64,000 bases of DNA from Adineta steineri (Eukaryota > Rotifera > Eurotatoria > Adinetida > Adinetidae). A program made the position numbers and the translations under genes. The stretch spans positions 147,790 through 211,789 of the forward strand of contig CAJNOI010000104.1 of assembly GCA_905250115.1 (NCBI GenBank), given 5' to 3'. Within the stretch, counting starts at the first letter, position 1. Each line of letters starts with the position of its first letter. A model generated the notes under the pieces. It ran no database searches and was not told the DNA's origin. It was given only the letters and a program-made list of their open reading frames with translations. Shown here piece by piece: positions 12,566-25,490 of the stretch.

Positions 12566-14485
12566 TTCTGTTTTTTTTATTATTTTGATAATATTATCCT
12601 CTGTTGTTTTTTCTCAGTATGAAAATCAGAAAAGACTAATCAAATTGATAAATCTAACGTGATCATAATGATATTAATAGAATCGGATTTCGTAAAAAAA
12701 AAGAAAGATTATCGATGAAGATCATATCTACTCCCAGGAAGTTTTCAATTTTGATCTGTTTGTATTTTAAAATAAGGTCATACAAAAAACTACAGATTTA
12801 ATAAGATTTTCTACCTTGAATAGAAAAGTTCAATGTCGATCATTTACTTGTCTGTTCTTATGAATAATACGTATCTAGGACGTTGATTTAACTAATACGT
12901 CTATACTGCATATTTCGACTGTTGAAAGTAAGAGCAAGTGTTATTATTAATAGTGCCATATATTTAGATAGAATATACATAACTCTTGTTTTCATTTGCT
13001 TACAATGGAGAAGAATTAAGATCTCGAAGATGAAGAAAAATTCTTTTTATGTAAATTTTTTCTAGTAAAATCCATTGTCAATCGGTATGGATGCTCAGTG
13101 TTTTATTCTTCAACATTATATTTATTAAGTAATCCGTATAGAGATACTATTTATATCGATGATTTCAAAGCTAATGTATCAAAAAAGTTGTCATCCGTTT
13201 TTGTTCATTCTTCATCCATAGAATTATCATCGTTTATATATTCAGTAGTATAGAAGTGCCCACATTCTAGACACACATCAGATACTTAAAATTATCTTTT
13301 AGATGTTGAGGTAAGGCCTGATTCATAGTATTTTCCAGTATACTAAATTTGACTCATCGACAAATAAAAACTCATCAGCCACTTTTATGAACAACTTTTA
13401 AATGACAAATACTAATTACAAAAATTTATACAGAGAAAAATCATCAGTCCAGTTCTTTGTTTTATATCTTATTTAGTTTTCGATAGAAGTGATTCATTAA
13501 ATTTGAGACATAGTCGAAATCAGTTAAAGTCATATGTGAATTCTATATTCAATCATATATTAAAATACGAATTGATAGTTTTAAAACAAAAATTTGTGTT
13601 TGTTACGTTTAGAAATATATTCAGTATTCGAATAGGATGTAAAATAAGTAATGTAGTCTGTATTAGAAATTAATACGTTATCTTAGTCACATCAAAATAA
13701 GAAATTCTTTATGGTTTCGTATAAATATAACAAACTGCAAAAACTAATATGATTATTATGTATATTTCTTAGACAACATCACTCATGAATCTGATTATAG
13801 ACGTATTGACAGTTTTATTTCTTATATGGAAATCAACAGTATAAACATCTGTCAAAAAAAAGTCAACTTGTTTTTTTTTCTTCTTTTCAACAATCGATAA
13901 CAGTAAGACTCTATAGGTTTATTAAGTTCATTTTGTATACGAAGAAAATACTAGATATATATTATTAGTATGAATATTTATTATTTTTCAGCCTAAAGAA
14001 TTATATATGGTGTTGTAATTGATATTACTGTACTTGATTAGTATTCATGGTTAAATAATCAAAGAGCAACATAGAAAAATCCGACATAAATGAACATCAT
14101 CAATCAACTTCCTAATTTAGTTCATGACAGAACTCATTCTTTTCTTTTCTTTTCGAGAACATGCTATATGTCTCTATTCGCTTGAATAGAACTGAGAAAA
14201 TTGTAAGTAACTATCGATGCTAGTTTGACATAGACAAACTGAAGCTATGCTATACTTGAATAGTATAATTGACTGAAAAAAGAAACACCATATGCAAATA
14301 GTTGATGTTCTTCTTTATGATAATTTATTTGTCGAGAAGTATAAGTGAATAAAAACGAGTGTGTATGATTTATTTGTATTACAATCAGACAGAATCATTC
14401 CGACGAATACAATTCACATTTTTGTTTAAGAATGTCTTCATCTAATGAAATTATTTATCATGTGATTATATAGAATAATCAATCG
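12566..14485. other. intergenic, no gene seen
   Basis: AT-rich spacer between the divergently placed astacin and fukutin-like genes. No coding content, RNA gene or repeat array was recognised. Confidence 0.5.
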
Positions 14486-16384
14486 ATGGGTTTAATTCAT
14501 AAGAAATTATTTATTTTATTCGCTCTATCTATTTATATTCTTTTATGGATGTTAGTTGGATTTTTTAAACGATCAATTAATTCACAATATTATCAAAATC
14601 ATATTTTGAATTCAAATATTTCTTTGGTTCTTGAATATATATCAAAATTAAATATTAATTTATTATTAATTGATCCAATCGTACTTGATTATCTTTTTAT
14701 TCGTCGTTTATCTTTACAAAAACGTTTAATTACATTTGGTATTTCAAATGAATCAATTCCATTTCTTGATCCATTATTTTCTATACAAAACTTTTCTATT
14801 ACACTTTCAACAAATATAAAGAAAAAATCTATCGATCATATATTTATTGAGTATAATCAACAGATTATTCATTTAGCTATTTTACACAAACAAAATTCTT
14901 ATTTTCTTATACATAAAAATACTGCACAATTACCAATAGACATAAAACTTTCATATGGTGATACACTTCGTATTCTTGAACCGTAAGAAATTGAATTAAT
15001 ATTTATAAAAATAAAATTATTTTTTTTAAGTTTTGAATCAGTATTAATCGAAAATAAATTTTCATTTCCTCGAAATGTTTCACATTTTTTATGGTTATAT
15101 AATACATCAGAATTTATTGAATGTAATCAAAATTTAGCAAATCATATGGAAAATAAATATAGTTTATATCAAAATAAAAGTCAATTAAATTTAACTATTT
15201 TACCAATGAGAACAATTGTCAATGCATTGAATAATCTTGAAAAACATCATTGGCTTGCCGGTGGAACTTTACTTGGTAAATAAGTTTTAACTTGTAACTG
15301 AATAAAACATATAGGCAGGGCTGTCTCGAAAAGAGGAGGTGGGGAGTTGTTCCCAGTCCTAAAATGTTCGCGACAACACTGTATGTAGTGTTTATCCAAA
15401 TATGTGCTTGAAGACTTCCTTTTACACAAAGTGAATCTATATCTATCTTCATAAATCCGGATCCTTCTATAGAGATTGATCTCATGTAAATATGTGTATA
15501 GTCTTTAGAAGTTAGAGGAAGCTACACACTCATATAAGTAAATATTAAACTATTCAAATGAATCCTGTTTAAAGTCGAAATGAGGAAAAAGGAAAGTTCC
15601 TTAAATGTATATCATCGAGTTATGACTCTTGACAATCAATGAGTCGTCAGATAAAAATTACTTCTTTTTTCTATATAGGTTGGTATCGTCATTGTGGTTT
15701 GATACCATATACTCAAGATATGGATTTTGGTCTTTTTGCTGAGGAATATGATGACAGTATACGAAATTATTTTCTTGGAAATCCTACAATTTATCTCTGG
15801 GGAACATTAGGACTTGTAAGTAATTTTTCGATTAAATTCAATCTTATAAAAATCGAATAGGTTAATGATTCTTTGGAATTTCGTCTTTTCACGGGTTCTT
15901 ATACATTTGATCTGTTTTGGGCATATCGTGAAGGTAATTATCGATGGTATGGTTATCAAATAAATCGAACTAAATATAAGTAAATATATTTATATATATA
16001 GGAAAAAATTCCCATATTTTTTTACTTGTATTTAGACGAAAAATTCCATTAATTCGAAGACTTTGTTCATGTGATTTATTTGGTTATCGTTTTTCTGTTC
16101 CATGTTCACCAATAAATTATCTTAATAATGAATATGGATATGAAAAATGGAAAATTCCATTAGAAAAAAATTATACATGGATTAATGTCAAATATAATTC
16201 TATATGGAATGATATATCATGGATGTATGCAGTACGTTTATATACACGAGAAGGAAAAGTTCGTACAGATAAATATGCTATTGATTGGATTGCAAATCAA
16301 TTTAATTATTCATTAAAAACAATTCCAACATTTCTAAATATTTCATCAAATAAATCAGTAACTTTTCTACCAGTTAAAAATTAA
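14486..16384 (+). CDS. fukutin-like LicD-family transferase
   Basis: Five exons: 14486-14982, 15031-15275, 15679-15815, 15861-15979, 16036-16384; 448 aa, close to vertebrate fukutin. A short N-terminal tail is followed by one membrane segment (about residues 6-27), so this is a type II Golgi/ER protein. The diagnostic block reads LAGGTLLG / WYRHCGLIPYTQDMDFGLF around residues 240-267, split by an intron. The acidic DMD at 261-263 is the expected metal/nucleotide site. NDSLEFRLF, YTFDLFWAYRE, and a C-terminal VPCSPINYLNNEYGYEKWKI also fit fukutin. In animals fukutin adds ribitol-phosphate to the O-mannosyl glycan of dystroglycan. Intron 2 is 403 nt and may hold an inserted element. Confidence 0.87.
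15276..15678 (+). other. oversized intron with GC-richer insert
   Basis: Around 15313-15400 the fukutin-gene intron holds a GC-richer block beginning GGCAGGGCTGTCTC, unlike the surrounding AT-rich DNA. It could be a short transposon relic. No convincing inverted ends were found. Confidence 0.3.
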
Positions 16385-17319
16385 TTATCTTATGTTGCAT
16401 GTTTTTTAGAAAAATTTATTTATTTTCATGTTTTGTTTTAAAATAAATATTAAGTAAAATTTCAATTTTTTCTTTTATAAAATTTCGACGTTACGTGCAT
16501 GAAATAGAATATTAATCTTTGTAATCTTATCGACCTGACGATTCGAAAATAAGTATTAACTAATGCGTTAGATGTTCGGTATAACTGCGTGTCACGTTTT
16601 TGTGATTCTTAATCAGCGTGATAATCACCATCAAATAGTTTCGTTACTTTCACAATGGATATGGCTGATTAAACATGCTGAATGTAAAATTAAATGAAGA
16701 TTTGAAAGAATATTAAGTTTGCCACCGATTTGTTTTCATACTTCAGTTAGTTTTTGCAAGGTCATAAAAATAAGATTTTGTCAATACTAGCATATTTATA
16801 ACAAATAGATAAATGAAAACTATTTGCTTTTGTTCGTTATTTAATGAAAAAGATAAGAGATTTCCTCATATTCTCATTTGTTGTATGCATATAATATCAA
16901 TAGAATCGATGAATAAACAGAAAACAAAAAAACAAACGCGTATTTTTCATGTTATACAGCCAGTCCTTGGAGAATACATAACTTATTGAACGAACTAGAT
17001 ATTTTTCAATTAGAATTTAGTCATACAAAAAACACGATTGAGAACTATAGAAATAACATAAACTGATTCAGTCAGTTAGATGGTACCTATTTAAAATGAA
17101 AAACTAATAAATTCGCTAGTTTATTTCTTATAAATAGTAAATACATTACAGAAAAAGTTATCTGTATTATTATCATTGAAATATTTCAAAATTCGCAATT
17201 CATTTTTTTATATTTATGTATTGTTCGTGTGCAAGATAAAAGCTTATATGTTCTTTTTGTATTTCTTGGTATGGGGATACGTCTGATCTGCATTAATTTA
17301 TTGAGGAAAAAAAAATTAT

Positions 17320-17350
<31 letters not shown>

Positions 17351-17369
17351 AATATGTTTATTTATTTAT
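16385..17369. other. intergenic between convergent genes
   Basis: Convergent 3' flanks with a short (CA)n/(TA)n run near 17320-17350. No gene seen. Confidence 0.5.
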
Positions 17370-19451
17370 CTATCTTTGTTGAATTCTACTTAATAAAATA
17401 TTAATTTTATCTTGTAAAGTAACCATTCCTTGATTTATTTCAATAAGTTTATCTTCCATTTTATCAACTTTATTTTCCATTAAAGAAACTTTTTGTGATG
17501 TGTCTTGAACAGTTGTACTAGTACTACTTTGTACACTATATAATTCAAGTAAAGTAACACAATTATCATTTAATTTACGTTGTTGTTGTTTCATTTTACG
17601 CATATAATGTATTGATGTTAATAATTTACGTTGAGCTTGAATATATGGAATAATCATATGTTTACCTTTTTGTTTTAAATACCAAACTCTCCAACCAAAT
17701 TTAACAACATTTGCTGCTTGATCTCTAAATCCTTTAGCTAATTCAATACTTGCTACGAAATTGTGTACATATTTCTCAGATCTTGTTAATTCAAGTTTTT
17801 GTGTTATAACAGCAACAAGTAATGCAGTCGAAAATACACCAATAATACCTGTTATAGCAGCAATACCTAAGAGAAAAAAAATAATGAAACTATTATGCGA
17901 GACAAATCATACTTTAACAAAAAAAAAACAATTTTCGTGAGTCAGTCTGATTAAAATATAATAAGCCTTTCGTGAGAAGAAAAGTAAGAAAAAAAATTAA
18001 TAATTAATAATCTTGAACAAATTCAATCGACAAATGCTTCAGAATAAAAAATGAATATTTCTGTCATGAAAGTAATCGTTTTTTTTTTTTGACATTTTTC
18101 TTCTAATCTAAATATTGTATCGATAGTAGTTTTTTTTACCTCGTCCGCAATATGTTGACGGTACAATATCTCCATAGCCTAGAAAAGAAAACCAATTTAT
18201 AGAAAGAAAAGAAAAACAAGTCAATTACCAATTGTAGTAAATGAAATAACAAATAACCATGTTGCATCAAGCATTGACATATGTCCTGTTTTTTCATTAA
18301 AATCACATGCACGCATAGCCCAACTTGCAATAAAAAATGAACTTATACAAAATGTTGTTAAACATATTGCTGGATGTTGTTGAATATAAGCTTTAATAAC
18401 AAAAGGAAATGTAAATGAAACACGATTAAGATAACCAAGTGATTGTGATGAAGCATCACGAACCAAATGTGAACGAAGCATTAATAAACGACAAACAATA
18501 TATAAACGAAAAAACACTATTAAAATAAAAAAATATGATTAGATAAGATAAGATAATCTTCAAAAACTTACTTGGTAAACTAAGCATAACATCAATTGGT
18601 ACATATGGTTTAGTTGGATCCATATTATTTGTATCGAATGTTGATGAGACAGATATTGGTGTATTTATTGTTGGCATTGTTGTTGAATTTAATACTATTG
18701 CTGTTGTTAAAACATTTTGACTAGAACGATAAGGATTAATAAAATTTAATCCATCTTCAGCTTTTTTAACATATTGTGAACCCCATTCAACAAGAAAATG
18801 ACCTGGTATTGGATGTATCATACAAATCATTGCTTCTAACATAATAAGAAACATTTTTTTTCGTGTTAAACTTATACGCCAATCATCAATAGAATTATCT
18901 ACACAATATAGAGTTAAATCAATACGATGATAATAAAAAACTAGACCAACAAGAATTATTGATGTAAATGATATTGTTGCTTTTATAAATAAACTAAATG
19001 TTGTATCTTTATGATCAAGACGATTAAATGATAATTCACATTCAATTATCATAAGAACAATACCTAATAGACCAAGAACACACATTAAATCACCAACAAA
19101 TCGACTATGAGAAAAAACAAATTCGAATGAAAAATAAAGAATGGGTTGTTGTTTTTTTTATTACCGTTGAATATGTAAATTTTTTCGTTTTCCTAAACGA
19201 TAACCAACATTAGCCATTAAAGTTTTCTTAACAACTCGTCGTTGTCGTGTTGGCATACGTCGTAGTTCATATTCATTTATTGATAAATTTGTTTGAGCTT
19301 TAGGTTGATTTGAAGTAGATGATGATGATTGTGCTGTTGTAATCGTAATACTAGTTGATGGTGTTTGTGTTTGATCACGCATTTCCATATATTTAACAAC
19401 AGGTGAAGCACCAGATGTTAATGGTAAACGTGGATTGTCAGGTGAAGCCAT
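17370..19451 (-). CDS. small-conductance Ca2+-activated K+ channel (SK/KCNN)
   Basis: Five exons on the minus strand: 19451-19165, 19104-18572, 18516-18229, 18178-18140, 17866-17370; 547 aa. The Ser/Thr-rich cytosolic N-terminus ends in NVGYRLGKRKNL, typical of SK channels. Six membrane segments follow, with S4 LPMFFRLYIVCRLLMLRS, pore helix and filter FTTIGYGDIVPSTYCGRG, and S6 running into KLELTRSEKYVHNF. The C-terminus has the calmodulin-binding region (AANVVKFGWRVWYLKQKGK, QQRKLND) and a coiled coil. It would open on cytosolic Ca2+ through bound calmodulin and set after-hyperpolarisation. The 39-nt fourth exon encodes the YGD end of the filter. The S3-S4 linker has a Ser/Thr-rich insert absent from mammalian SK proteins. 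Confidence 0.92.
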
Positions 19452-21861
19452 GAAATATATTGTAGACTACTGTTATAAACCTACTAATTAAAAATTCAAT
19501 GATAACAGCATTGAAACACTTGCCCTATATATTCTCGTGGGATGTTTTGTTTGAAGAGGAGAAAAAAAGAAGAAGAAGTTTTACATAAAACTATCTAAAA
19601 ACAAAAAGAAGATAGTTCAGATAAAAAAAAAGTTGTTTGGATATAATTGTGCTAATGGCTATTTGATTAAGCTTGAAAGAAAAAAACTAACATAATAATA
19701 TAACAAAAAAACAACAACTAATAAAAAGAAAGAAAGAAATAGAAGAAGAAGAAGAAGAAGAATACAAATACTAATTCTTTTCTTTGTCTAAGTTTGAAAA
19801 ATATTTCCCCTGAAGACGATATCAAAAGCTCTTGTAGTCGATTCATTAAAAACACAGTACAAAATGTAAATGAATGCGTAGGTTAAAGCAATAGGGAAAA
19901 AGAACAATAATCAAAATAGTTCAGTCACGTACATAGCTAGCTTGGAAATTTTTCATTACTATATATATATATACGTTATTTCTCTATATTACTAAACACG
20001 AGAATTCTATCTTACGTATGCATATATGCTGACAAGAAATTTCTTTTTCGTTCATATGGCTGCATTTATTTTTTTTTCTTCTTATCGTATTTTTCTTCTT
20101 CATCAACATCTAAGAAATTCTTTTTTCTTATTCGTTCATTCATTAATATATATAAAAAAAAACTATATAGCCACATACCGATATTATCAGTCTGTTGGAA
20201 AGGTGCTATTTTTTGAGGTTTTCCTAATGGTTCTTTTGAGCGTATAAGAAATACACACACACTCATGTATATAAGTAAGGGTGAACAAACATAAACTAAG
20301 AAGAAAAAGGAGATGAAATAGAAAATTGAAACTTAATAGAATAGTCTATCCTTCGACCAAACATTCTTATTTTTTTCCCTCATTTGCATCATTGTCGACA
20401 AAAGAAAAAAAAAAAAAGGAAAAAGAAAAGAAAGATACGGCTACCAACATCTATCCTACTATGTTTGCAATAGAGTTTACTTTATGAATATTATTGTATA
20501 GACAAATCATGAAACATGAATTTTATCTGCTACATCATATTTGTAACAAATGATTGTATTGACTTATTCTGACTGATGTTATTGAGTAGCTAACAAGAGA
20601 TCTGCAAATATTATTTATGTTTTCCACTCTTCAAAGTTCAATATAGTTTCTCATCTCAACAAATAACTATATTTTTTATTATTCTCAATGACTTTTGAAT
20701 ATTAAGAGGATTCTTTTGCTAGTCAAATCACTATAAACTTTATTTCAATAATAAATTTGTCATATATATATATATATATAGTATTACTTGCCATATTAGT
20801 TTTCCAGAAAAACTGATACGACCATGTCAAAAGCATTGTAATATTTGATATAAAAGAAATTGCTTTTATGAAACGTAGTAAGAACCATATATAAGTGATT
20901 AGTAATTAAAAAACGGTATGCTTCAATGTTTGAGAATAATGAAATATGATTGTAATTTCTTTTTTTTTTGGCAAAGAATCAGATAGAACCAAGGCTTGCT
21001 TGGAAAAAAAATAAGAAATGAATATCTATAAAAATGTTTGTTATATAAACACTTTTAAAGAAATTAGTTTCCGGATGTTTAATAGAACGTTCATGGGAAT
21101 AGAAAAGTGAATTGAAGAATTTTTTTTTTGAAAAATATTTTATTCTTCATACATATCACCTTATGGTAAATAACAAAATTACTTTTTATCAAAAATAGTC
21201 AAGTAAAAGATTAGGAAAACATATGGAATATAGAGAGAAGGAAATTAATTTCTGAACAGTAACGGAATTTTTTTGTCTTTCAGAAAAGGAAACTCTAAAT
21301 AGATTACTCAATGTATTTTCTGAATCAAGTAATTGACTTTTTCAATTTGATACATGCAAACAACTTCCTTCTTACAATGTTTCTATTTCTTTTAACTTAC
21401 CTTAGAATCAGCAACATATAAAAAGTCTCATAATCTTCTTACACAAATGTTATTAAATATATGTGATAAAAATTTCTTTTATTCTAATTGCATTTTTTTT
21501 TCTTTATATTTTATCTTCTGTATCAGACATATTAAAAAATTAATCATTCTTCAGCATCATTTCATTTTACTATTTTCTTTCACATTATAAATGTCGTTGC
21601 TGAGAAACAGAATATAAAATACCGATAACATTTGAACACAAACGAAAAGAAGAAGAAAAATGTAAATTTATTCTTTTATTCTTGTCAGTTTTATCATTGA
21701 TTGTTCTGTATATTCAGAGAGCAAAACTCAAATACGAAAGAAAAAGATCATGTTTATGATGGTATGCTGTTGTTAAGCGTATTTAGGGAGGCAAACGTAT
21801 CGACAACATTTTTGAAGATTCGAATGACGACAGCACATAAAGTGGACGAAATACGTACATA
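19452..21861. other. divergent intergenic region
   Basis: A 2.4-kb spacer between the divergent SK and anoctamin genes, probably holding both promoters and leaders. It has purine-rich runs and a (TA)n run near 20762-20780. No coding content was recognised. Confidence 0.5.
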
Positions 21862-22728
21862 ATGCCTCGTGTAGTTCGATTACCGCCGCTGGTGCACAAA
21901 TGTGGTGAGTACAAAATTTGCTCTCATCGCATATGCAAATAAAAGAATAATTCTTTTCTTGAATTTATTTACAAAATACAAAAAAAATAGAAATTTTTCA
22001 TGACGTACAAGTCAGTATTCGTTTTTTGATGAGATCAGACTATTAATAAATATTTATTGGTCATAAATAAATTCCTTAGATTTATATATTACATTGAATA
22101 TGAAATATTTGTTCACAAAACAACAGAAACAGTTTTTTAAATTATTTTTTTCCAGGAATGTTACATAATGATCTTTCCAATCCTAATGAAGATTCTGGTT
22201 CTATAAACGACAATGATCGACGGCAGTCTATTTTGGCTACATCCAGTCCACAAACAGATTCGTTACCAATTGACTGTATTCTAGTATATGGTCGTGATGA
22301 TGATTCTGATAATGATGAAGACAATTATAATAATCCTGAACCTTACATGAGTCCTTCGGAAAGAAGAGAAAGATTTGAAGATTATCTTAAAAACAAACAA
22401 CATCTTATTCTTCAAACAGTCGTATGTATAACTAATAGAACGAATAATAGATGAATTTTCAATCATTTACGAATAGAAAACCTCGTCAACAAAAAAGATG
22501 TATGTTAAAGTTCATACACCCTTCCATATTCTTTTATTAACTGCTGAAAAGATGCGAATGAGATTGCCTATTGAAGTGAGAAGCACTAAAAACATATACT
22601 TGTATTTATTTTTAATATATATATTTTTATAGAAAATTGAAGAAAATAAAAATAATCCATCAGAAATTAATAAATCATGTTGGAATCGTTTTACAACTTC
22701 ATTGAAACGACCATTTCGTCTTGATCTA
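21862..22728 (+). CDS. anoctamin (TMEM16), 5' part only
   Basis: Exons 21862-21904, 22156-22421, 22477-22575 and 22633-22728 (the last runs into a 100-N gap). The visible 167 or so residues are the cytosolic N-terminus: an acidic DDDSDNDEDN stretch, then PSERRERFEDYLKNKQHLIL, YVKVHTPFHILLLTAEKMRM and LPIE, matching the anoctamin dimerisation domain where VKVHxPW/F is a family hallmark. Anoctamins are Ca2+-activated chloride channels or lipid scramblases. The ten membrane segments are not in the window. Sequence after the gap belongs to another gene, so a large piece is missing or the join is wrong. Exon 1 is the least certain part. Confidence 0.75.
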
Positions 22729-22828
22729 NNNNNNNNNNNNNNNNNNNNNNNNNNNNNNNNNNNNNNNNNNNNNNNNNNNNNNNNNNNNNNNNNNNNNNNN
22801 NNNNNNNNNNNNNNNNNNNNNNNNNNNN
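22729..22828. other. assembly gap (100 N)
   Basis: Exactly 100 N, a conventional scaffold gap of unknown true length. It interrupts the anoctamin gene in an exon. Confidence 0.98.
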
Positions 22829-23000
22829 TTTTTTTGTCTGATATTTGCCATGCTATTGTCAATAGAAAGAGAAAAGAACAGTACGAAAGAGAAAGGAAAA
22901 GAATTTATATAAATAACCTTATAGAAAAAGAGAAAGCTATATAAAAGCTGATACAAAGATTTCATACGACACTCAAAACTCTTTCTATCTTTATTTCATA

Positions 23001-23640
23001 ATGCGTATCGCACTCGCAGGTATTTTCATAGACAAAAATATTTTCAAAACTAACCAATTTATTTAAATATTTTTAGTACTTCTTTTATTCATCGCTTATG
23101 CTGCTAGTTATCCATCACTTCGTGATATAACGGCAGATGATGAAGAAAACAACAATGGTTTAGAATTAAAACTCCGTTCACTTTTAAATGAACTTGAGGA
23201 TGAACAAGACAGTAATGAACAAATGGAACGATCAGTTTCATCAGGTTTGCAAAGAAAAATAAAATAATACACCTTTTATTTATATCAATTCATTCTGTTT
23301 TTTTTATTTAGATGAAGATGATGATGAAGATTCTTCATTTAGCAAACGACAAGTTAAAAAAGAAACAAAATGTGAAATTGAATGCGTTCATAAAGAACGA
23401 TTTCCATCTCGCGGCAAAGGCAAAACAATTAAAGAAGCTGCTAAAACTTGCAAAAATAAATGTGTCATCCCAGGCAAAAAACATGGCGGAAAACATGTCG
23501 CCCCAAAAAAGCCTGGTCATAAAATGAGTTTACGTGAATTACTTGATAATGATAGTAACAGCAGTGAAGAACAACAAAATGATCGTCGAGAATTTTATGA
23601 TTATCTTATGGAACAAATTCAACGTAATAATAAGGAATAA
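23001..23640 (+). CDS. small secreted Cys-containing precursor
   Basis: Three exons: 23001-23019, 23077-23244, 23312-23640; 171 aa. MRIALAVLLLFIAYAASYP is a clear signal peptide. An acidic propeptide-like stretch (many Glu/Asp) ends in SFSKR, a dibasic site. A Lys-rich basic segment follows with four Cys spaced CEIEC and CKNKC, then an acidic, Gln/Asn-rich tail. The acidic-pro/basic-core layout is like precursors of secreted peptides, but no family is recognised. Pairing of the four Cys into two disulfides is inference. The gene sits just after an assembly gap and ends with a nearby AT-rich 3' flank. Confidence 0.8.
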
Positions 23641-25490
23641 GTTTATCGAAGAAGAATATATATATACATATACAAAAAAACACTTTCTCTCTACTGCATG
23701 GCTTATTTTAATTATATACTATTTTTCATTTGTACCAGTGAATTTAGTTATCTTTTTTCTATGTACAAATGATTTGTTCTTTTATTACTGATAGTGAAAT
23801 ATACTCAGTCGTTTTTTTTCTATACAGAATTATTAATAAATATCATATAATTTTCAACATATAATGACTGGAGTATTCATAAATTTACTTATTACACACT
23901 GTGCATATTGTGAAAGACTTTGTATTATAAACTGTTTATGTAAGAGGTCAATAATGGAATTAGTTCGATGATAGACTTTTTTTCTACTATTATCTTCAGT
24001 TTTGAGTAGATAAGATGAATACTAATAAATCTTATAAAACGAAATTTATTATTTTCGTATATCAATATATGCTGAGAAAGTACTTCTAAACCTGTCAAAG
24101 CTCGTATCAATAAAAAATATATTTATTATTGTCATTCCTCCTACGACAGTATTGATTATAGAACAAGTGAATATTTATACATCATCGGTTGATATTCAAT
24201 AAAAAAAACTACGTTTATTGAATGCAGAATATAAAAAAATATTGTGCATATTTGTCCTATAATAATCATAAAGTCCATTGTAAATGAAGGAACAGAGTCA
24301 ACTGTATATATCAAATATTACATAATGACCTTGAATAATACAATTACTTGTTAATATATTACAATACTAGGAATGTATATTTTAGCAAGAATTATTTATC
24401 ACAAATTAAGAAGCAATTGATAGTCAAATTACGATCTATAATAGACTTATTTTCGTTTGAATAATATAATATATTCCATAAGTCTTACATCAAATAGAAT
24501 GAACAAAAATATCGTATTAATAAATAGTCTCTTTTTTCCGCTTTTGTATTTATCGTATGTGTAATTCATTTTAATATTATCATTGAATACATATCGTTGT
24601 AATTTTACATAAAATCTAAAAATAATAGACATTATCTAGTTGTTTCTATCTTCGGCGAGTAGACATCTGTGCATGTTACTATGTCAATAGAGGAAAGATT
24701 TTATCTAAAAATCAGAGTGTTTGTTGCTCGAATAATCAGTATGTCGTGAATTAGTTTCATAGATTTGGATACACATACTACCAACGATCATTATTAAACT
24801 ATATAAAAAAAGATAGTATTAATATCGATGCAGTCCATTAAATGAAAAAGTAGAATAACTAAATATTTCATTCGGCATATCATTATTATTCATCACGCTT
24901 ACATTATGTACTTTATAGATTACATTAAGAATCCGATCGAAAAAACGAAGAGTGTAAATAATGAGTGTATTAGAAGCATATTCGTCGATATTCTGAAAGG
25001 TTTCAAATAATCACTAAAAATAACATCATTGAAATAATATAATAAATGCGGAAACTTCGGATTTTATCCGAGAGTTATGTATACTGCAAAAAGTGTATAC
25101 GGAAATCAGGGCGTGGGTGTGGGTGCGGGTGTGTATCTACTAATAGTTTACAGCCGTACAAACCCACACCCTCTCAAACAAAATAAAACTATTGCAAATA
25201 CTTGTATATTGTGCATCTGCAAGATGCAATAAAATCTTCTCTATCTATTTTATACTTTTCTTGTTTATTTTTTTTCTCTCTCTCTCTGACACTATAAAAA
25301 AAAGGAAGAAAAATTAAACACCATTGATCACAAGTATGATTGTTTAACAAACACTAACTCTAGATCATGGAATGATGATAAAAATACACATATAACAACA
25401 TAAATGAAAAGATGTCAAAAAAAAAGTGAAGAAATAACACGAAAAAATAATGATAAAAAGAAAAGAAGAGAGAATCAAAGATAATTTGTT
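23641..25490. other. intergenic, contains one TGTGGG hairpin
   Basis: No gene recognised. The only structured sequence seen is the inverted TGTGGG-type pair at 25109-25173, listed separately. Confidence 0.5.
25109..25173. repeat. TGTGGG inverted pair 1
   Basis: A G-rich arm GGGCGTGGGTGTGGGTGCGG is followed about 30 nt later by AACCCACACCCTC on the same strand, so the two can pair into a hairpin. The unit is TGTGGG-like. Confidence 0.75.

Noticed and set aside
14486..14982. Calling the first exon a separate 166-aa membrane protein
   Set aside because: It ends in a donor with phase 2 and continues into the LicD exons; together they match fukutin length.
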